NCBI RefSeq assembly: GCF_014529535.1
Contig: NW_023503292.1
Location: forward strand, 2,744,738-2,808,737
Origin: Bradysia coprophila
Lineage: Eukaryota > Arthropoda > Insecta > Diptera > Sciaridae
Length of the DNA: 64,000 bases
Reading direction: 5' to 3'
The translations under genes were made by a program, and so were the position numbers. Numbering within the stretch: position 1 is the first letter of the stretch; the number at the start of each line of letters is the position of its first letter. Positions 10,664 through 21,083 of this stretch are shown one piece after another. The notes beneath the pieces are model-generated. The model was not told the DNA's origin. It saw nothing but the letters and a program-made list of their open reading frames with translations, and did not search any database.

Positions 10664-10842
10664 AGCCTCGTAAAATCGGACAGTGTCCGCTTGCAAATTT
10701 CATTACACTGTATCACAGACTTCCAACATAATGAAATTTACAAGCGGACACTGTCCTTGTTTTTAAACAAGGTGTATGTTGCGGGAGAGTTGCTTTGTGC
10801 CAAGTAAACTTTGTGTCGTAAGAATTCAGAAAATTTACAGTT
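10664..10842. repeat. Dispersed repeat with internal foldback, copy 1
   Basis: This stretch is nearly identical to 15319-15570. It contains an inverted repeat: GGACAGTGTCCGCTTGCAAA on the left and its complement about 10720-10757. Copy 2 carries an extra 60-bp element, so this copy shows the empty site. Confidence 0.75.
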
Positions 10843-10852
10843 ATTTACGAGT

Positions 10853-10985
10853 GTCGAAAAATGATTTTTTTAAATTCGAGATGTATGTGTGAGGTGAGAC
10901 TCTACTGTAACAAGAGAGTGCGTGTTTGTGAACCGAGGTTTAAACCTCACACATACACCTCCAATTTATAAAGATCATTTTTCGA
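10853..10985. repeat. Foldback, 133 bp
   Basis: GTCGAAAAATGATTTTTTTA... on the left pairs with ...AAAGATCATTTTTCGAC on the right. The inner part GTATGTGTGAGGT pairs with ACCTCACACATAC. No ORF. Confidence 0.7.
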
Positions 10986-11188
10986 CTCGAGTCATTTAAT
11001 GGCTTTTACACTCGCCTTTCATCGAAAATAACGGAAAACACCGAAAATTATCAATTTAATCCAAGACTAAGCACCGAACAAACACAAAATATGTCGATCA
11101 CTTCAATAACACACAAAAATATTGCAGCAGCACGAAAACGATTCTTGACAGCGTTTGTTTTTGAAGAGAGAGAAGTCTTTCATTTTGC

Positions 11189-11422
11189 CAAGGCTGTAAA
11201 CTTTGGGGAGGTCACGCAGACCGCCATTTTATTAGATACGCGGGAACACACCACGTCTGATGATTTTACATACTAAAAACATTCACCACATCATCACGGC
11301 GATGAATGTCATCACAGTAGTTGAGTTTTTGTATGAAATCCGCCTTGTTCTTGTTATCATCAAGTGTGGTGTGTAACCCGCGTGTCTGTAACTGCGTGAC
11401 CTCCACAAAGTTTACAGCCTTG
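11189..11422. mobile_element. hAT-type MITE, 234 bp (CAAGGCTGTAAACTTTGG family)
   Basis: Terminal inverted repeats CAAGGCTGTAAACTTTGGGG / CCACAAAGTTTACAGCCTTG are flanked by an exact 8-bp duplication, CATTTTGC (11181-11188 and 11423-11430). No coding capacity. Confidence 0.88.
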
Positions 11423-11481
11423 CATTTTGCTATGTCGCCTACAATATGATCAATTTGTATCATATACACGGCGCTTTCCAG

Positions 11482-11701
11482 CAATGCTGTAAACTTTGGT
11501 GAGGTCACGTAGATCGCCATTTTATTAGATACGCGGAAAGACACCACAGATTTTACAAATAAAAAAAATTTACCACATCACGCCAAGGAGAATCGGCTCA
11601 GGAGGTGAATTTTTGTATGAAATCCGCCATTTTCGTGTTAACTTGTGATGTGTCACCCGCGTATCTGTACCTACATGACCTCCCCAAAGTTTACAGCCTT
11701 G
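11482..11701. mobile_element. hAT-type MITE, 220 bp, second complete copy of the same family
   Basis: Ends CAATGCTGTAAACTTTGG and CCAAAGTTTACAGCCTTG, flanked by an exact 8-bp duplication, CTTTCCAG (11474-11481 and 11702-11709). It sits only 52 bp from the preceding copy's duplication. Confidence 0.88.
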
Positions 11702-11709
11702 CTTTCCAG

Positions 11710-13223
11710 TTGCTTAATCCTTAGAGATTACAAATTTGTCAATGTGTTAGCGGGCAACATTGTGACATTTTCTAAAAATGCAAATTAGATTAAAAGTCAT
11801 ATTTTCGATGAAAGGCGAATTTAATTACAGAATCCTATCACCATTTCACCAGTTTTTGTTCCACTGAAGTATCTACGTTATAAATTTTATTAATTGTTAC
11901 ATTTGATAGGTAGTTAGTTAATATATTAAACTGGAAGTAAGAAAAACGATAAGGATCTGTCTCACTTTAATATCCGTAATTCTGGAAAATGTCAAACGGG
12001 TCAGACAAATCGATTTCGGGCATAGTTCACTTTAAACGGTGGAAGTGACTAATTCATAGCGACGCGAAAGAGACCTACCTGATTCAACTTTTTCTTTTGT
12101 TATATTATGAAACTTGACAGTAGAAGAAAAGAAAAATTTGAATTAGGTCTCCCTCGCGTCGCTATGTGTAGCTATAGAGTTAGGGAAATATCAAAAGTGA
12201 AAAGTCATAACTGATTCTATGGCAAATTGCTTTATTTTATTTAAAATTGTAATAAAGTTAATTAAATGTTACTTTTTGTAAAGTCTGCAGATGTGAGCTT
12301 AGCCCACGAACTTTAAAAGAAATTAAGCAACTTGCCTGATGCTCAATGTAACTTTCTATTTTTTTTTCTGTAAAATCGATTGTTTTCTTCTAAAATATTT
12401 TCTGTACATAACAAGACGATAGGCTCAATAGCAGACACGAACTCGAACTGTATTTTTAATTGCTGATGTTGTAATTTTTGCTGGGCGTTGGGCGTATGTA
12501 TTATTTGAAAAAAGTAAAAAAATCCAACTAATTTATTTATCGTCTAGCTATCGTTCTAAGTTAAACATTCTATGAAATAACACATTTGTTACCAACAATA
12601 AATTATAATAAAGAAATTAAGTTAATCGCTTTTATGTTGTTGCTGTTCGTATGCTGCCGAAAAGATTTTTACCAATAATGTCCCTACCAATTAAACTCTC
12701 AGAAATTAGAGGGCAAAACTTGTTTTCGGAACTCTGCTACTTAACAAGGATTATAAAACAAAGTGTAAAACAAAGCAGCAGAGATTTACAAACATCCAAA
12801 CAACGTCTATTTAGCAACTATTTAGTTGTAAATTGTTTGCTAGAGAGAGAGAGAGAGTATTCGTTTACATTTTAATGTTTAACGGATCAAGATTAACTGA
12901 AAGTTCAAAAAAAAATTATTCGACGTTTCGTCTAGAAATCAGGCAGGAAAATTGATAACAAAAACATGCTATTTAATGATGAGGTAAGTCACAGATAATT
13001 AAAATATGTCTTAATCACCATCATCAACATATTCAAGATAATTAGGGTATATCCCTGCTTAACTGCTAGTACCACTTTTTGAATGAGTAGGTTTTGTTGT
13101 TGAAAGAAAAAAGAAAATTATTCAACGTAGATATTTCATAATTTGTATGTAAAAGTCCAGTTCTCTGAGAGTAAACCAAAAAATTTAACTGATTTCGATG
13201 GAAATTTCTGACATTCTCTTTAA
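11710..13223. other. Non-coding stretch with one small foldback and an AG microsatellite
   Basis: At 12056-12166 CATAGCGACGCGAAAGAGAC pairs with GTCTCCCTCGCGTCGCTATG, a 111-bp foldback. A short (AG)n run lies at about 12842-12858. Nothing else is recognised. Confidence 0.5.
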
Positions 13224-13230
13224 ACACTAT

Positions 13231-13383
13231 CAACGCACTTCAAGCATGAGTGGGTACTCTAAATAGGGTATTGAAACTTGACAGTGTACCACACAACTGT
13301 AAGACACTGTAAAAGTATTTTCATGTAAAATAGAGTACTTTTTGCAGCTGACCACTAAATTCACTTTTGCTTGAAGTGCGTTG
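13231..13383. mobile_element. Small TIR element (CAACGCACTTCAAGCA), 153 bp
   Basis: CAACGCACTTCAAGCA at the left end is matched inverted by TGCTTGAAGTGCGTTG at the right. The flanks share the 7-bp sequence ACACTAT (13224-13230 and 13384-13390). A lone right end of the same family is present at about 29831-29860. Confidence 0.7.
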
Positions 13384-13390
13384 ACACTAT

Positions 13391-14654
13391 ACTTATTCAC
13401 TTCCATTCAATTTCATTAAAATTAAAAGTTCCACTGCTGAGAATTATCCGTAAAACGTGGACGATTTGTATACAATTAGGCTTTAATGTCTCAATCGCAA
13501 TACATTTTCGTAATTGTCCGATAATAGTCATGAATATTTCACTTAAAAATTCTAAAACTCACCAATGATCCCTTCGATTCAATACAATGTATAAAATCGC
13601 ATAAATAACTACTCGAATAAACAATTATTATAGTTCGTTGTCAGCAATGCCGACGGGTGGTCAAAATCAGCAACAAACATTTTTCACACATCCTATTGAA
13701 AATTCTTTCAAGAATTTTAGCTTTTATAATCGATTTCATGCAGGACACTATATACCATTTAGACCATTCATAACATGTTTGAACTTTTTTTCTCTCTCTA
13801 ATTTTTACCTGTTCGTTCATAAATGTTTCGACTGTATTGTCGAAGTTGTGTGTTCTGGGCGACATGCAGTCTGTACTATCGTACAAAAAAAAACACATCG
13901 GCTAGGACACTTAAGAAACTTTACCAACTATTTTAAATACGTATTCTATTTGAATAAGTAAAAATCGTGTCTGAGAACGCATGTCCAGATTTGTGGTCAC
14001 ATTTGCAATCAGTGAAGTGATTTTTTTAAACGAATTCTTTTAAAAGAGGTAATTGGAGGAACTGGGAATCTAAAAATTTATTAACGAAATGCAACATATC
14101 ATTCAGCAACACCAGCAGTATCATCATCATCACCTCAATTATTTAACAAAATAGTTTCCTCAGTACCATTTAAACGCAGACAAAATGCAACGAACGATAA
14201 CTCAAATGCCTTGAATAAATACCTCAACTCACTCAAAAGATATTTTATTTGTAAATCTCAGACTTTTTGGTTTCTCAGCACTTACACGAGTTCATGATTG
14301 TGTCTTTTTTTGTGAATTATATTTATAGAATTAGGAAATCGATTCTAACTTTCTGTTGTAAGATAGATAAAGGAAAATCGTTTTGCTGCTCTCAATGGAA
14401 GAGGCAAACGCACCCAAAAAAATGTTGTACAATAAAGGAAGGCAATCTGAACTGTGATGATGGATAGCATCTATAGAAGAAAAAAAATAGAAAGAAGAAG
14501 ATAATATTCAATTGTCTTTTGTGGGAATATATTCTGTGATTGTAAGTATAATTTTGAGAAATAACAAATTTCTATCCACGTTACTATATACTACAATGAA
14601 TATTGGAATTGCTATAATCAGCGATAAATTTTAATCAAAATGTTGCACATTTTT
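13391..14654. other. Non-coding stretch
   Basis: No supported gene. A 22-codon Q/H-rich frame from ATGCAACATATC (about 14089) and a methionine-initiated frame at 13647 were seen, but neither has splice or homology support. Confidence 0.35.
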
Positions 14655-14775
14655 CTGTTAATATCCGTTGTCGTCAGAGAATCCCTAATACCTAACGAGA
14701 CAAAGCCCTATACATATTCCTAACAAGAGACCCTACAGATACGCCTAACAAGAAAAATGACAACGGAATTAACAG
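14655..14775. repeat. Small inverted-repeat element, 121 bp
   Basis: CTGTTAATATCCGTTGTC on the left is matched by GACAACGGAATTAACAG on the right. The interior has repeated CCTAACRAGA units. No target duplication is visible. Confidence 0.55.
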
Positions 14776-15318
14776 TATAATGTGAACTGATAAGAAAATG
14801 TTTCATGAATTTTCTTATTTTTGAACATTGGTTTTACATGTCACCTCACAAGGATGTTTTCCCGACGAGAATTCATGACAGACTGACTTTTAGTATGCAA
14901 GAGTATAAGGGTACGAGTAAACACTGTTCACAGTATATGAACATTTACTTTTATGTACTTGGAAGGAACGAGGATATAGAAGTAACTGTTCAATACTGTA
15001 AGCAGTATTTAATTATACCCTTATATATATCTGGACCGGAGACATAAAAGTTTATGATCATATACTTAAAAACCAGTATATGCATATACTTTTTGGATCA
15101 TTTTATTTTTGCTCGAGCCGAGACAGACACGAAAACTACTATTTTTAAAAACAGTTGAGTTCAGTACTAGGTTTCATAACATCGTTTTCATATGTTAAGG
15201 CTCTAATTGATGATTGTGTGAATTATTCTCGTCAATTCCGCACTGCTGGCGAATCGGTCCTTTGAGCTCCAAAATTTAAGAAAAGCAATCGTTTGTTAGC
15301 ATGAAAGTATTGTTTAGA
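14776..15318. other. Non-coding stretch
   Basis: Only weak inverted similarity (GTATAAGGGTACGAGT against ATTATACCCTTATA) between about 14900 and 15030. Nothing firm. Confidence 0.3.
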
Positions 15319-15570
15319 GCCTCGTAAAATCGGACAGCGTCCGCTTGCAAATTTCATTACACTGTATCACAGACTTCCAACATAATAAAATTTACAAGCG
15401 GACACTGTTCTTGTTTTTAAACAAGGTATATGTTACGGTAGAGCTGGTTTGTACCAAGTAAACTTTGTGAAGCAGAGAAATGATAAGCACGGCGCCTCAC
15501 GGCCGTGAGGGGCCGCGCTTATCATTTCTCTGTTGTGAAGAGAAGAATAGTCGTAAGGATTCAGAAAATT
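15319..15570. repeat. Dispersed repeat with internal foldback, copy 2
   Basis: Matches 10664-10842 from GCCTCGTAAAATCGG to TTACAGTTAT. It includes the GGACAGCGTCCGCTTGCAAA foldback, and is interrupted by the 60-bp element at 15473. Confidence 0.75.
15473..15532. mobile_element. 60-bp palindromic hAT-type micro-element
   Basis: CAGAGAAATGATAAGCACGG reads inverted at the other end (CGCGCTTATCATTTCTCTG), with almost no interior. It is flanked by an exact 8-bp duplication, TTGTGAAG (15465-15472 and 15533-15540). It interrupts a repeat whose other copy (10664) has about 75 bp less here. The longer relative at 51130 has the same ends. Confidence 0.85.
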
Positions 15571-15685
15571 TACAGTTATCAAAATTACGAGGATCAACAA
15601 AATTCACACGAAAACTCTATACTTTTCAACGTTTATCCAGAGTTTCGTAATGGATTTTACATGCTTTTGAAACCTAAACCAAATT

Positions 15686-15740
15686 TCTTGTTTTCCCTAG
15701 GTGTGTAATAAGCCACTTTCGACCCTAGGGAAAACAAAAG
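15686..15740. repeat. Short hairpin
   Basis: CTTGTTTTCCCTAGG pairs with CCTAGGGAAAACAAAAG about 25 bp later. Confidence 0.5.
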
Positions 15741-16828
15741 CAAGTAAAAATAATTTTCGATAAAGGCTTAGTAGGCTTTGAGAACAACACGTAAAATTTT
15801 TTATCAATGTTTTAAATATTTAAATCGAAACCTTAAAAAGATCCTCTGAATTCAATTGTGAAGATCCCCATCTTAGCATGGGTTCGATTACCTCGGAAAC
15901 CGATTGGTAGTTGGAGAAGAATCTGAAATTGGAATTGGTTATGGGTGAGCCAGCTGCCAGAGAAAAAATTCGTTGGCGCCCGCTTATAAAACGCTGATAT
16001 TAGCCAGCAAGTTCAAAATTGTGTTTTTCATTTTATTGAAATGTAAATAAAATGTGAAATAAATTGGCATTAGAAAAAGAAAATCTCAACCGTTGAAAAG
16101 TAATTTTTATTCTTTCAAAAACCAAAATCAAAACAATATTTTTTCGTCCAGTCAACGATCAACTACAACAGTGATATAGCGTAGCAGCATACCTACTTCA
16201 TAATTTTTTTAATGCAGGAATATAAGAAATTCATCGGTTTTGTCCATGCGCACACGATACTATATATAACAATATGTGGCGAATTTTATGCTATCAATCT
16301 TGACTTTTTTGACATTTTATTGAATTTGAAAGTTTTATTAAAATAAATACTCGTTTGACTTAATATTGTGCAACAGACTGATGAGATACCGATCACTCAT
16401 ATCGTACCATGGAATTGGTAATGAATTTTGACACTTTTGATGGCAACTAGAAAAAAAAAGAGAGTTTGTGGTAAAGTAAGGAGGAGTGATTAAATTGTAT
16501 CAAGAAAACAATAAAAATAAAAAAAATTGATAGAAAAATGGATTCATTCGGATCGTTGTTTGTCAGTAGGTGAATTTTTTTTTAATCAGACACACTATTT
16601 TAGTTTCCGGACGTTTATGGTGTTATCGATAAGTAATTTCAATTTGATCATTTCGTAGAAGACCTCTCCATATCGGGACGACTCTAAGAAAATTTCAAAA
16701 TCATGACTTTCAGAAAATTTTTCCCCGAAATGAAACGACCCAGCCGGTTTTGATCTAATGGTAGTTTGTAGAGAATTGACAGACGATTCTAATAAAATTA
16801 TCGTCGGGTCGAAAGGTCGTAGCTGTGA
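15741..16828. other. Non-coding stretch
   Basis: AT-rich; no gene, RNA or inverted repeat recognised. Confidence 0.4.
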
Positions 16829-16836
16829 GTCAGGGT

Positions 16837-16977
16837 CAGTGCCGGACTGGCTCAAAAAAGCCCTTCGGGCGTTATATGAGGAAATTTTTCAAAAGGCCCA
16901 TCGTTGCCATTTCTTCATACAAAAATCAAAAGGCCCTTCGGGAATCGCCCGAACGCCCATAGGGCCAGTCCGGCACT
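16837..16977. mobile_element. hAT-type MITE, 141 bp (CAGTGCCGGACTGG family, copy 2)
   Basis: Ends CAGTGCCGGACTGGC and GCCAGTCCGGCACTG. Exact 8-bp duplication GTCAGGGT (16829-16836 and 16978-16985). Very close in sequence to the copy at 6624. Confidence 0.9.
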
Positions 16978-16985
16978 GGTCAGGG

Positions 16986-17553
16986 TGAGGCATCAAAGAC
17001 CAATTTTATGGTTTTGTCAATGAGCACCCCAACCGATTTTTCATTTTATTGGCTTAAAATGAAGGCTAGCACATCCCATTTAACATACCAAAAAATTGGG
17101 AGGGGGTTTTTCAATTTTTTCAAAAAATCATAAAAACTTTCTTATGGTTGCCCAGATTCCTGAGAATTTTTAATGGAAATGTATGGAAAGTTCGACTAAA
17201 AATGGAATTAATTGCTATATACTGGTTGTCTTTGGTCTGCCGAACAATTATATGCACTAACAAGAAATTTAACATTTTTACTTTGTGAATGTGGACAACT
17301 TTCACTGATTTTTTCACCATCTTGAAGCTTTCTGGTCATGTCTAGCTCATCCATTGCTGGGTAGAGCTTCAGTTGCTACTATATCTCATAGCCTGAGACC
17401 GCACCTTTCTAAAAATACCAAACTTGTCCTATTCGCTATCTGGCTTGTATTCTGCACGATGTCAAAAATGTGGGTAAGTCGACCTACTCGAAAGATTTTT
17501 GAGACAGTTTTTTATTTCCATTTTAACCGAAATAAAGTTACAAATTATGTCAA
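16986..17553. other. Non-coding stretch before the Jockey-like LINE
   Basis: No homology recognised. The 5' boundary of the LINE is somewhere near 17550. Confidence 0.35.
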
Positions 17554-19957
17554 ATGAGGTGGTTATGGACTCATTACATGAAGTTTACACGCAAGGTCAA
17601 TCGAACCGACAGAACAACGCACGGAGGTGGTGTGTTAATTGCTGTTCGCATCGACATTGCTCATAGACGACTACCAAATTATCAGACAACTGTGACCGAA
17701 AATGTCTCTATCGAAGTCATCATCAATAAAATACCAATTGTGCTCACTTCCGTTTACATACCGAAGTATACAAAGGATTTTTGCAACGACATTAAAAGGA
17801 TAACGCCAAGCAATAAAACTTTTGTGGCAGTACAACGCAAGGCATCTGGCATGGAACTGCAAAACAAATAACAGCCGGTACGATCCTTTACAATTTACTT
17901 CATAAACCCGATTTTATTATGCACCACCCAGACACACCGACGCATTTTCCCCACTGTGGCTCTACACCGTCAACAGTTGATTTCACTTTAACAAATGCTC
18001 CTGTCATTTTCACAAATATTTACAAGATCGATGGAAAACTTCCTAGCGACCATAACCCAGTGATATATGTCATCGATGGGAGCCCGAATGAATGTTTACC
18101 AGATGCAAAGCCGAACTATAAGAATGCAAACTAGATTAAGTACAAAGAATGTATTGAGCGCCAGCTAAGCTTGAATGATCTGACTCCGTCCAATAAAGAT
18201 GAAATCGACGCACAAATCACTGAGCTTATCAACATTATTCGCATGGCAGAATCAGAAGCTGTTCCCATGGAAAGAAAGAGAAAGAAGAAAGAAATATCGA
18301 AAGAAACCAAAGAACTTATCAGACTCCGAAACGACACTCAAAGGGAGTGGCAACGAAGTGACGATGCCGATCTCAAACCGATAATCAAAATATTTGTAAA
18401 TGCCCAAAACAAACGCATCAAACAAATGATCCGTAACGACTTCAACAAAAAATGGGAAAAACTTTGAGATCGATTAAACCTGATGACAACAAACTATGGA
18501 CGCTGTCGAAGAACATGATGAACAAAGGATCTAGTAAAATCGAAATGTTGGATGTGAATGGTGCAATAATTACGAAGGACGCCGATTTAGCGGAAGCGCT
18601 TGCCGATCAATTCGAGAAAAACCACACAATTACGATCAATTATAGAAGCAGGACGGACGATGAAGTAAATAAAGTCGTTGATACTATCAATCGCACTCAC
18701 CCATCGACCTTGAGGAACCCCGAAAATCACGCTCACCCAGAACAAATTTCAAAAATAATTTCAAAATTGAAAATCCGGAAAGCTTCTGGACTGGACAAAA
18801 TTCCGAATATACTACTGAAGCGACTGATTGTCGCGATTGAGTACATGACGAACATCATCAACGCCTGCGTCGATACATACTACTTCCCGAAACACTTCAA
18901 AATAGCGAAAATTACTGCCGTTCTTAAACCATCTAAAAATCCGAAATCCACTGTTAGCTACCGACCCATTTGCTTGCTAAGCTCCATAGGCAAAATCTTC
19001 GAAAGATTCCTGTACACAGCGCTAAATGATTTCGTGAACGAGAAATCCGCAATAAAACCGGAACAGTTCGAGTTTCGAGAGGGGCATTCAACCGTCCATC
19101 AAATCAAAAGGATCGTGAACATCATTAACTCAAACAAAGCCTCAAGAAGGTCCACGGGCATGGTGCTGATAGACATGGAAAAAGCCTTCGACTCAGTGTG
19201 GCATAATGGAGTCATTTTCAAGTTAAACAAAATCGGGACTCCTGTTTATCTAATCAAGCTGATTGCGTCATTTCTAAAAGATCGAACTTTCACTGTATCC
19301 GTAAATAGGAAGCAATCATCATACAAATACATTCCCGCTGGATTGGCTCAAGGCTCAGTCATATCGCCACTATTATATGCCGTGTATACCTCGGATCTAA
19401 AATTACCACAGAATTGTGAAGGAGGATATTACGCCGATGATACAGCCATTCTTTCTTCTGCGAAGCAATCCAATACGGTCATCAAAAATCTCTCAGACGC
19501 CCTCGCGAAAAACCACAAGTTCTTCGTTAGATGGAAGATTAAAATCAACTGTGAGAAGACCCAGGCAATTCTCTTCAAATTTAACGGATCGAGAAAACTC
19601 ATCCCGACGACAAACCTGTACTTCAATGGAACGCCGATCAACCTAAAGACAGAAGTAACATATCTTGGAATGATAATCGACGAAAAACTTAACTTCGGCA
19701 AACACATTGAATACTGCAGAGTAAAAGCGCTAAACAGCTTCAAGGCCATCTACCCTCTACTCAGTAGGAAATCGAAATTATCGACCCGATCCAAATTCAC
19801 GCTGTACAAAGTCATCATTCCTACGGTTCACCGGTATGGGGTGTGACGTCGCAAACAAACCTAAAGAAGCTGAAGGTAACACAAAACAAAGTACTGAAAT
19901 GTATCCACAACGTGCAGAGGAGCTTCCCAACCAATAAACTTCTGAATATGTCCGGAA
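17554..19957 (+). pseudogene. Jockey-like LINE, endonuclease plus RT, 5'-truncated and frameshifted (5' part)
   Basis: A degenerate non-LTR element. The endonuclease remnant reads RTDRTTHGGGVLIAVR, then after a frameshift near 17820-17870 continues NARHLAWNCKTNN and THFPHCGSTPSTVDFTLTNAP to KLPSDHNPV. An in-frame stop lies at about 18132 and a second frameshift at about 18460. The RT (18452-19846) then runs open, with SYRPICLLSSIGKIFERFL, VLIDMEKAFDSVWHNG, AGLAQGSVISPLLYAVY, catalytic YYADD and TYLGMIIDEKLNF. A stop follows at 19844. The C-terminal frame continues as NKVLKCIHNVQRSFPTNKLL and is cut at 19957 by the Copia insertion; it resumes at 29573. The element is dead by several independent lesions. 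Clade assignment is by motif similarity. Confidence 0.85.
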
Positions 19958-20069
19958 TGTTGAGTTATAATTCCACCCAGTATGCTTTTGTAATACAATC
20001 AACCTCATTATTCTTTTCGCAGACAAGAATAGTTTTACTGTATCCAGCTGTAGAACCCAACTACTAACA
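19958..20069 (+). repeat. Copia 5' LTR (112 bp, internally deleted)
   Basis: Aligns with the 157-bp 3' LTR with one visible substitution, but lacks 45 bp between CTTTTCG and CAGACAAG. The missing part contains the only AATAAA of the LTR. Confidence 0.92.
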
Positions 20070-20084
20070 GGTTATGGGCCCAGT
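20070..20084 (+). promoter_or_regulatory. Primer-binding site for an initiator-tRNA-Met internal fragment
   Basis: GGTTATGGGCCCAGT directly follows the LTR. It is complementary to the anticodon stem-loop of initiator tRNA-Met (CUGGGCCCAUAACC), the half-tRNA primer known for Drosophila copia, rather than to a tRNA 3' end. Confidence 0.8.
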
Positions 20085-20131
20085 ATAGCTCTGAGGATCA
20101 GGAAAGAACATTCGTATTACGTAACGAGAAA

Positions 20132-21058
20132 ATGGAACGAGAAAAATCGACCAAGCATATTCAATTCGATGGCACGAACTTCAACAACTGGAAGTTTCGA
20201 ATTGAAGTCCTACTGGAAGAAAAGGATATGTCTGAGTTCATACTAACACCTTTGGAGGACTTAGTCGAAGATCTGGATATGGACGAAGAAATGAAGGTTC
20301 GATTGCAAGAGAAGAAATGCAAAAATCTTCTAGTACAATGCATTCATGATTCTCAACTGGAATATATCAAGGACAAGAAGACTGCCAAGGATATATTCGA
20401 TTCATTGAAGAAAGTATTTGAGAGAACCAGCGTTGCGGGTCAGTTGCTGTTGAGGAAACAATTGCTTACGATGAAGTATACCGATGGTGAAGCGATGCAG
20501 ACGCACTTTCTAAACTTCGACAAGAATGTTCGAGGTCTCAAAACAATCGGTGCCACAATGGAAGTACTTGATATAATATGCCATCTGCTGTTAACATTGC
20601 AGAAGAGTTTTGATACTCTGGTAACTGCCATAGAAACCATCGACCCGACAAATCTAACACTGGAATTTGTTAAAAGTCGAATCCTCGACGAATATGGAAA
20701 ACGCTCGTATGCCGCAGGGAGTAGTAAGACGAACAATGATCCAGCAGCCATGAACTCAAGTCGATCGAAGGTCCGATGTTACAAGTGTGGCAAGTTAGGT
20801 CACTATCAAATACAATGCAGATCGCAGGAAAAGAGCAACGGCTCGAACGGCAATGGAACGAACAATTCTACCCGAAAAAGCGCCAACTTTACGAAAGATA
20901 GCAACGAAGGTTATTCATCAGAGGCGTCATCATTTTGTGCATTCGTCAACGAAGAAAATAGTGCGGCATTGATCGTCGATTCGCAGGCACAAGCTGTCCA
21001 ATGCAATGAAGAGGGAGAACTGAAATTTATTATGGACTCTTGTTCAACGGACTACATC
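20132..21058 (+). pseudogene. Copia gag and start of protease
   Basis: The Copia polyprotein opens with MEREKSTKHIQFDGTNFNNW. It has the UBN2-type gag region (about residues 10-200) and one CCHC zinc knuckle, CYKCGKLGHYQIQC (about residues 214-227). The protease follows at FIMDSCSTDYI, where the usual DSG active site reads DSC. The frame is open to 21058, where the RTE insertion interrupts it one codon after Tyr-Ile. Deleting the RTE and one ATC copy would rejoin the frame to NNKSYFGE at 26383. The DSC change means the protease would probably be defective even without the insertion. Confidence 0.88.
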
Positions 21059-21083
21059 TTCTTCTTCTTCTTTTTCAGCCTGT

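Noticed and set aside
13638..13961. ORF starting MPTGGQNQQQ after a good start context
   Set aside because: No domain, no splice partner and no similarity I recognise; composition changes after 40 residues.
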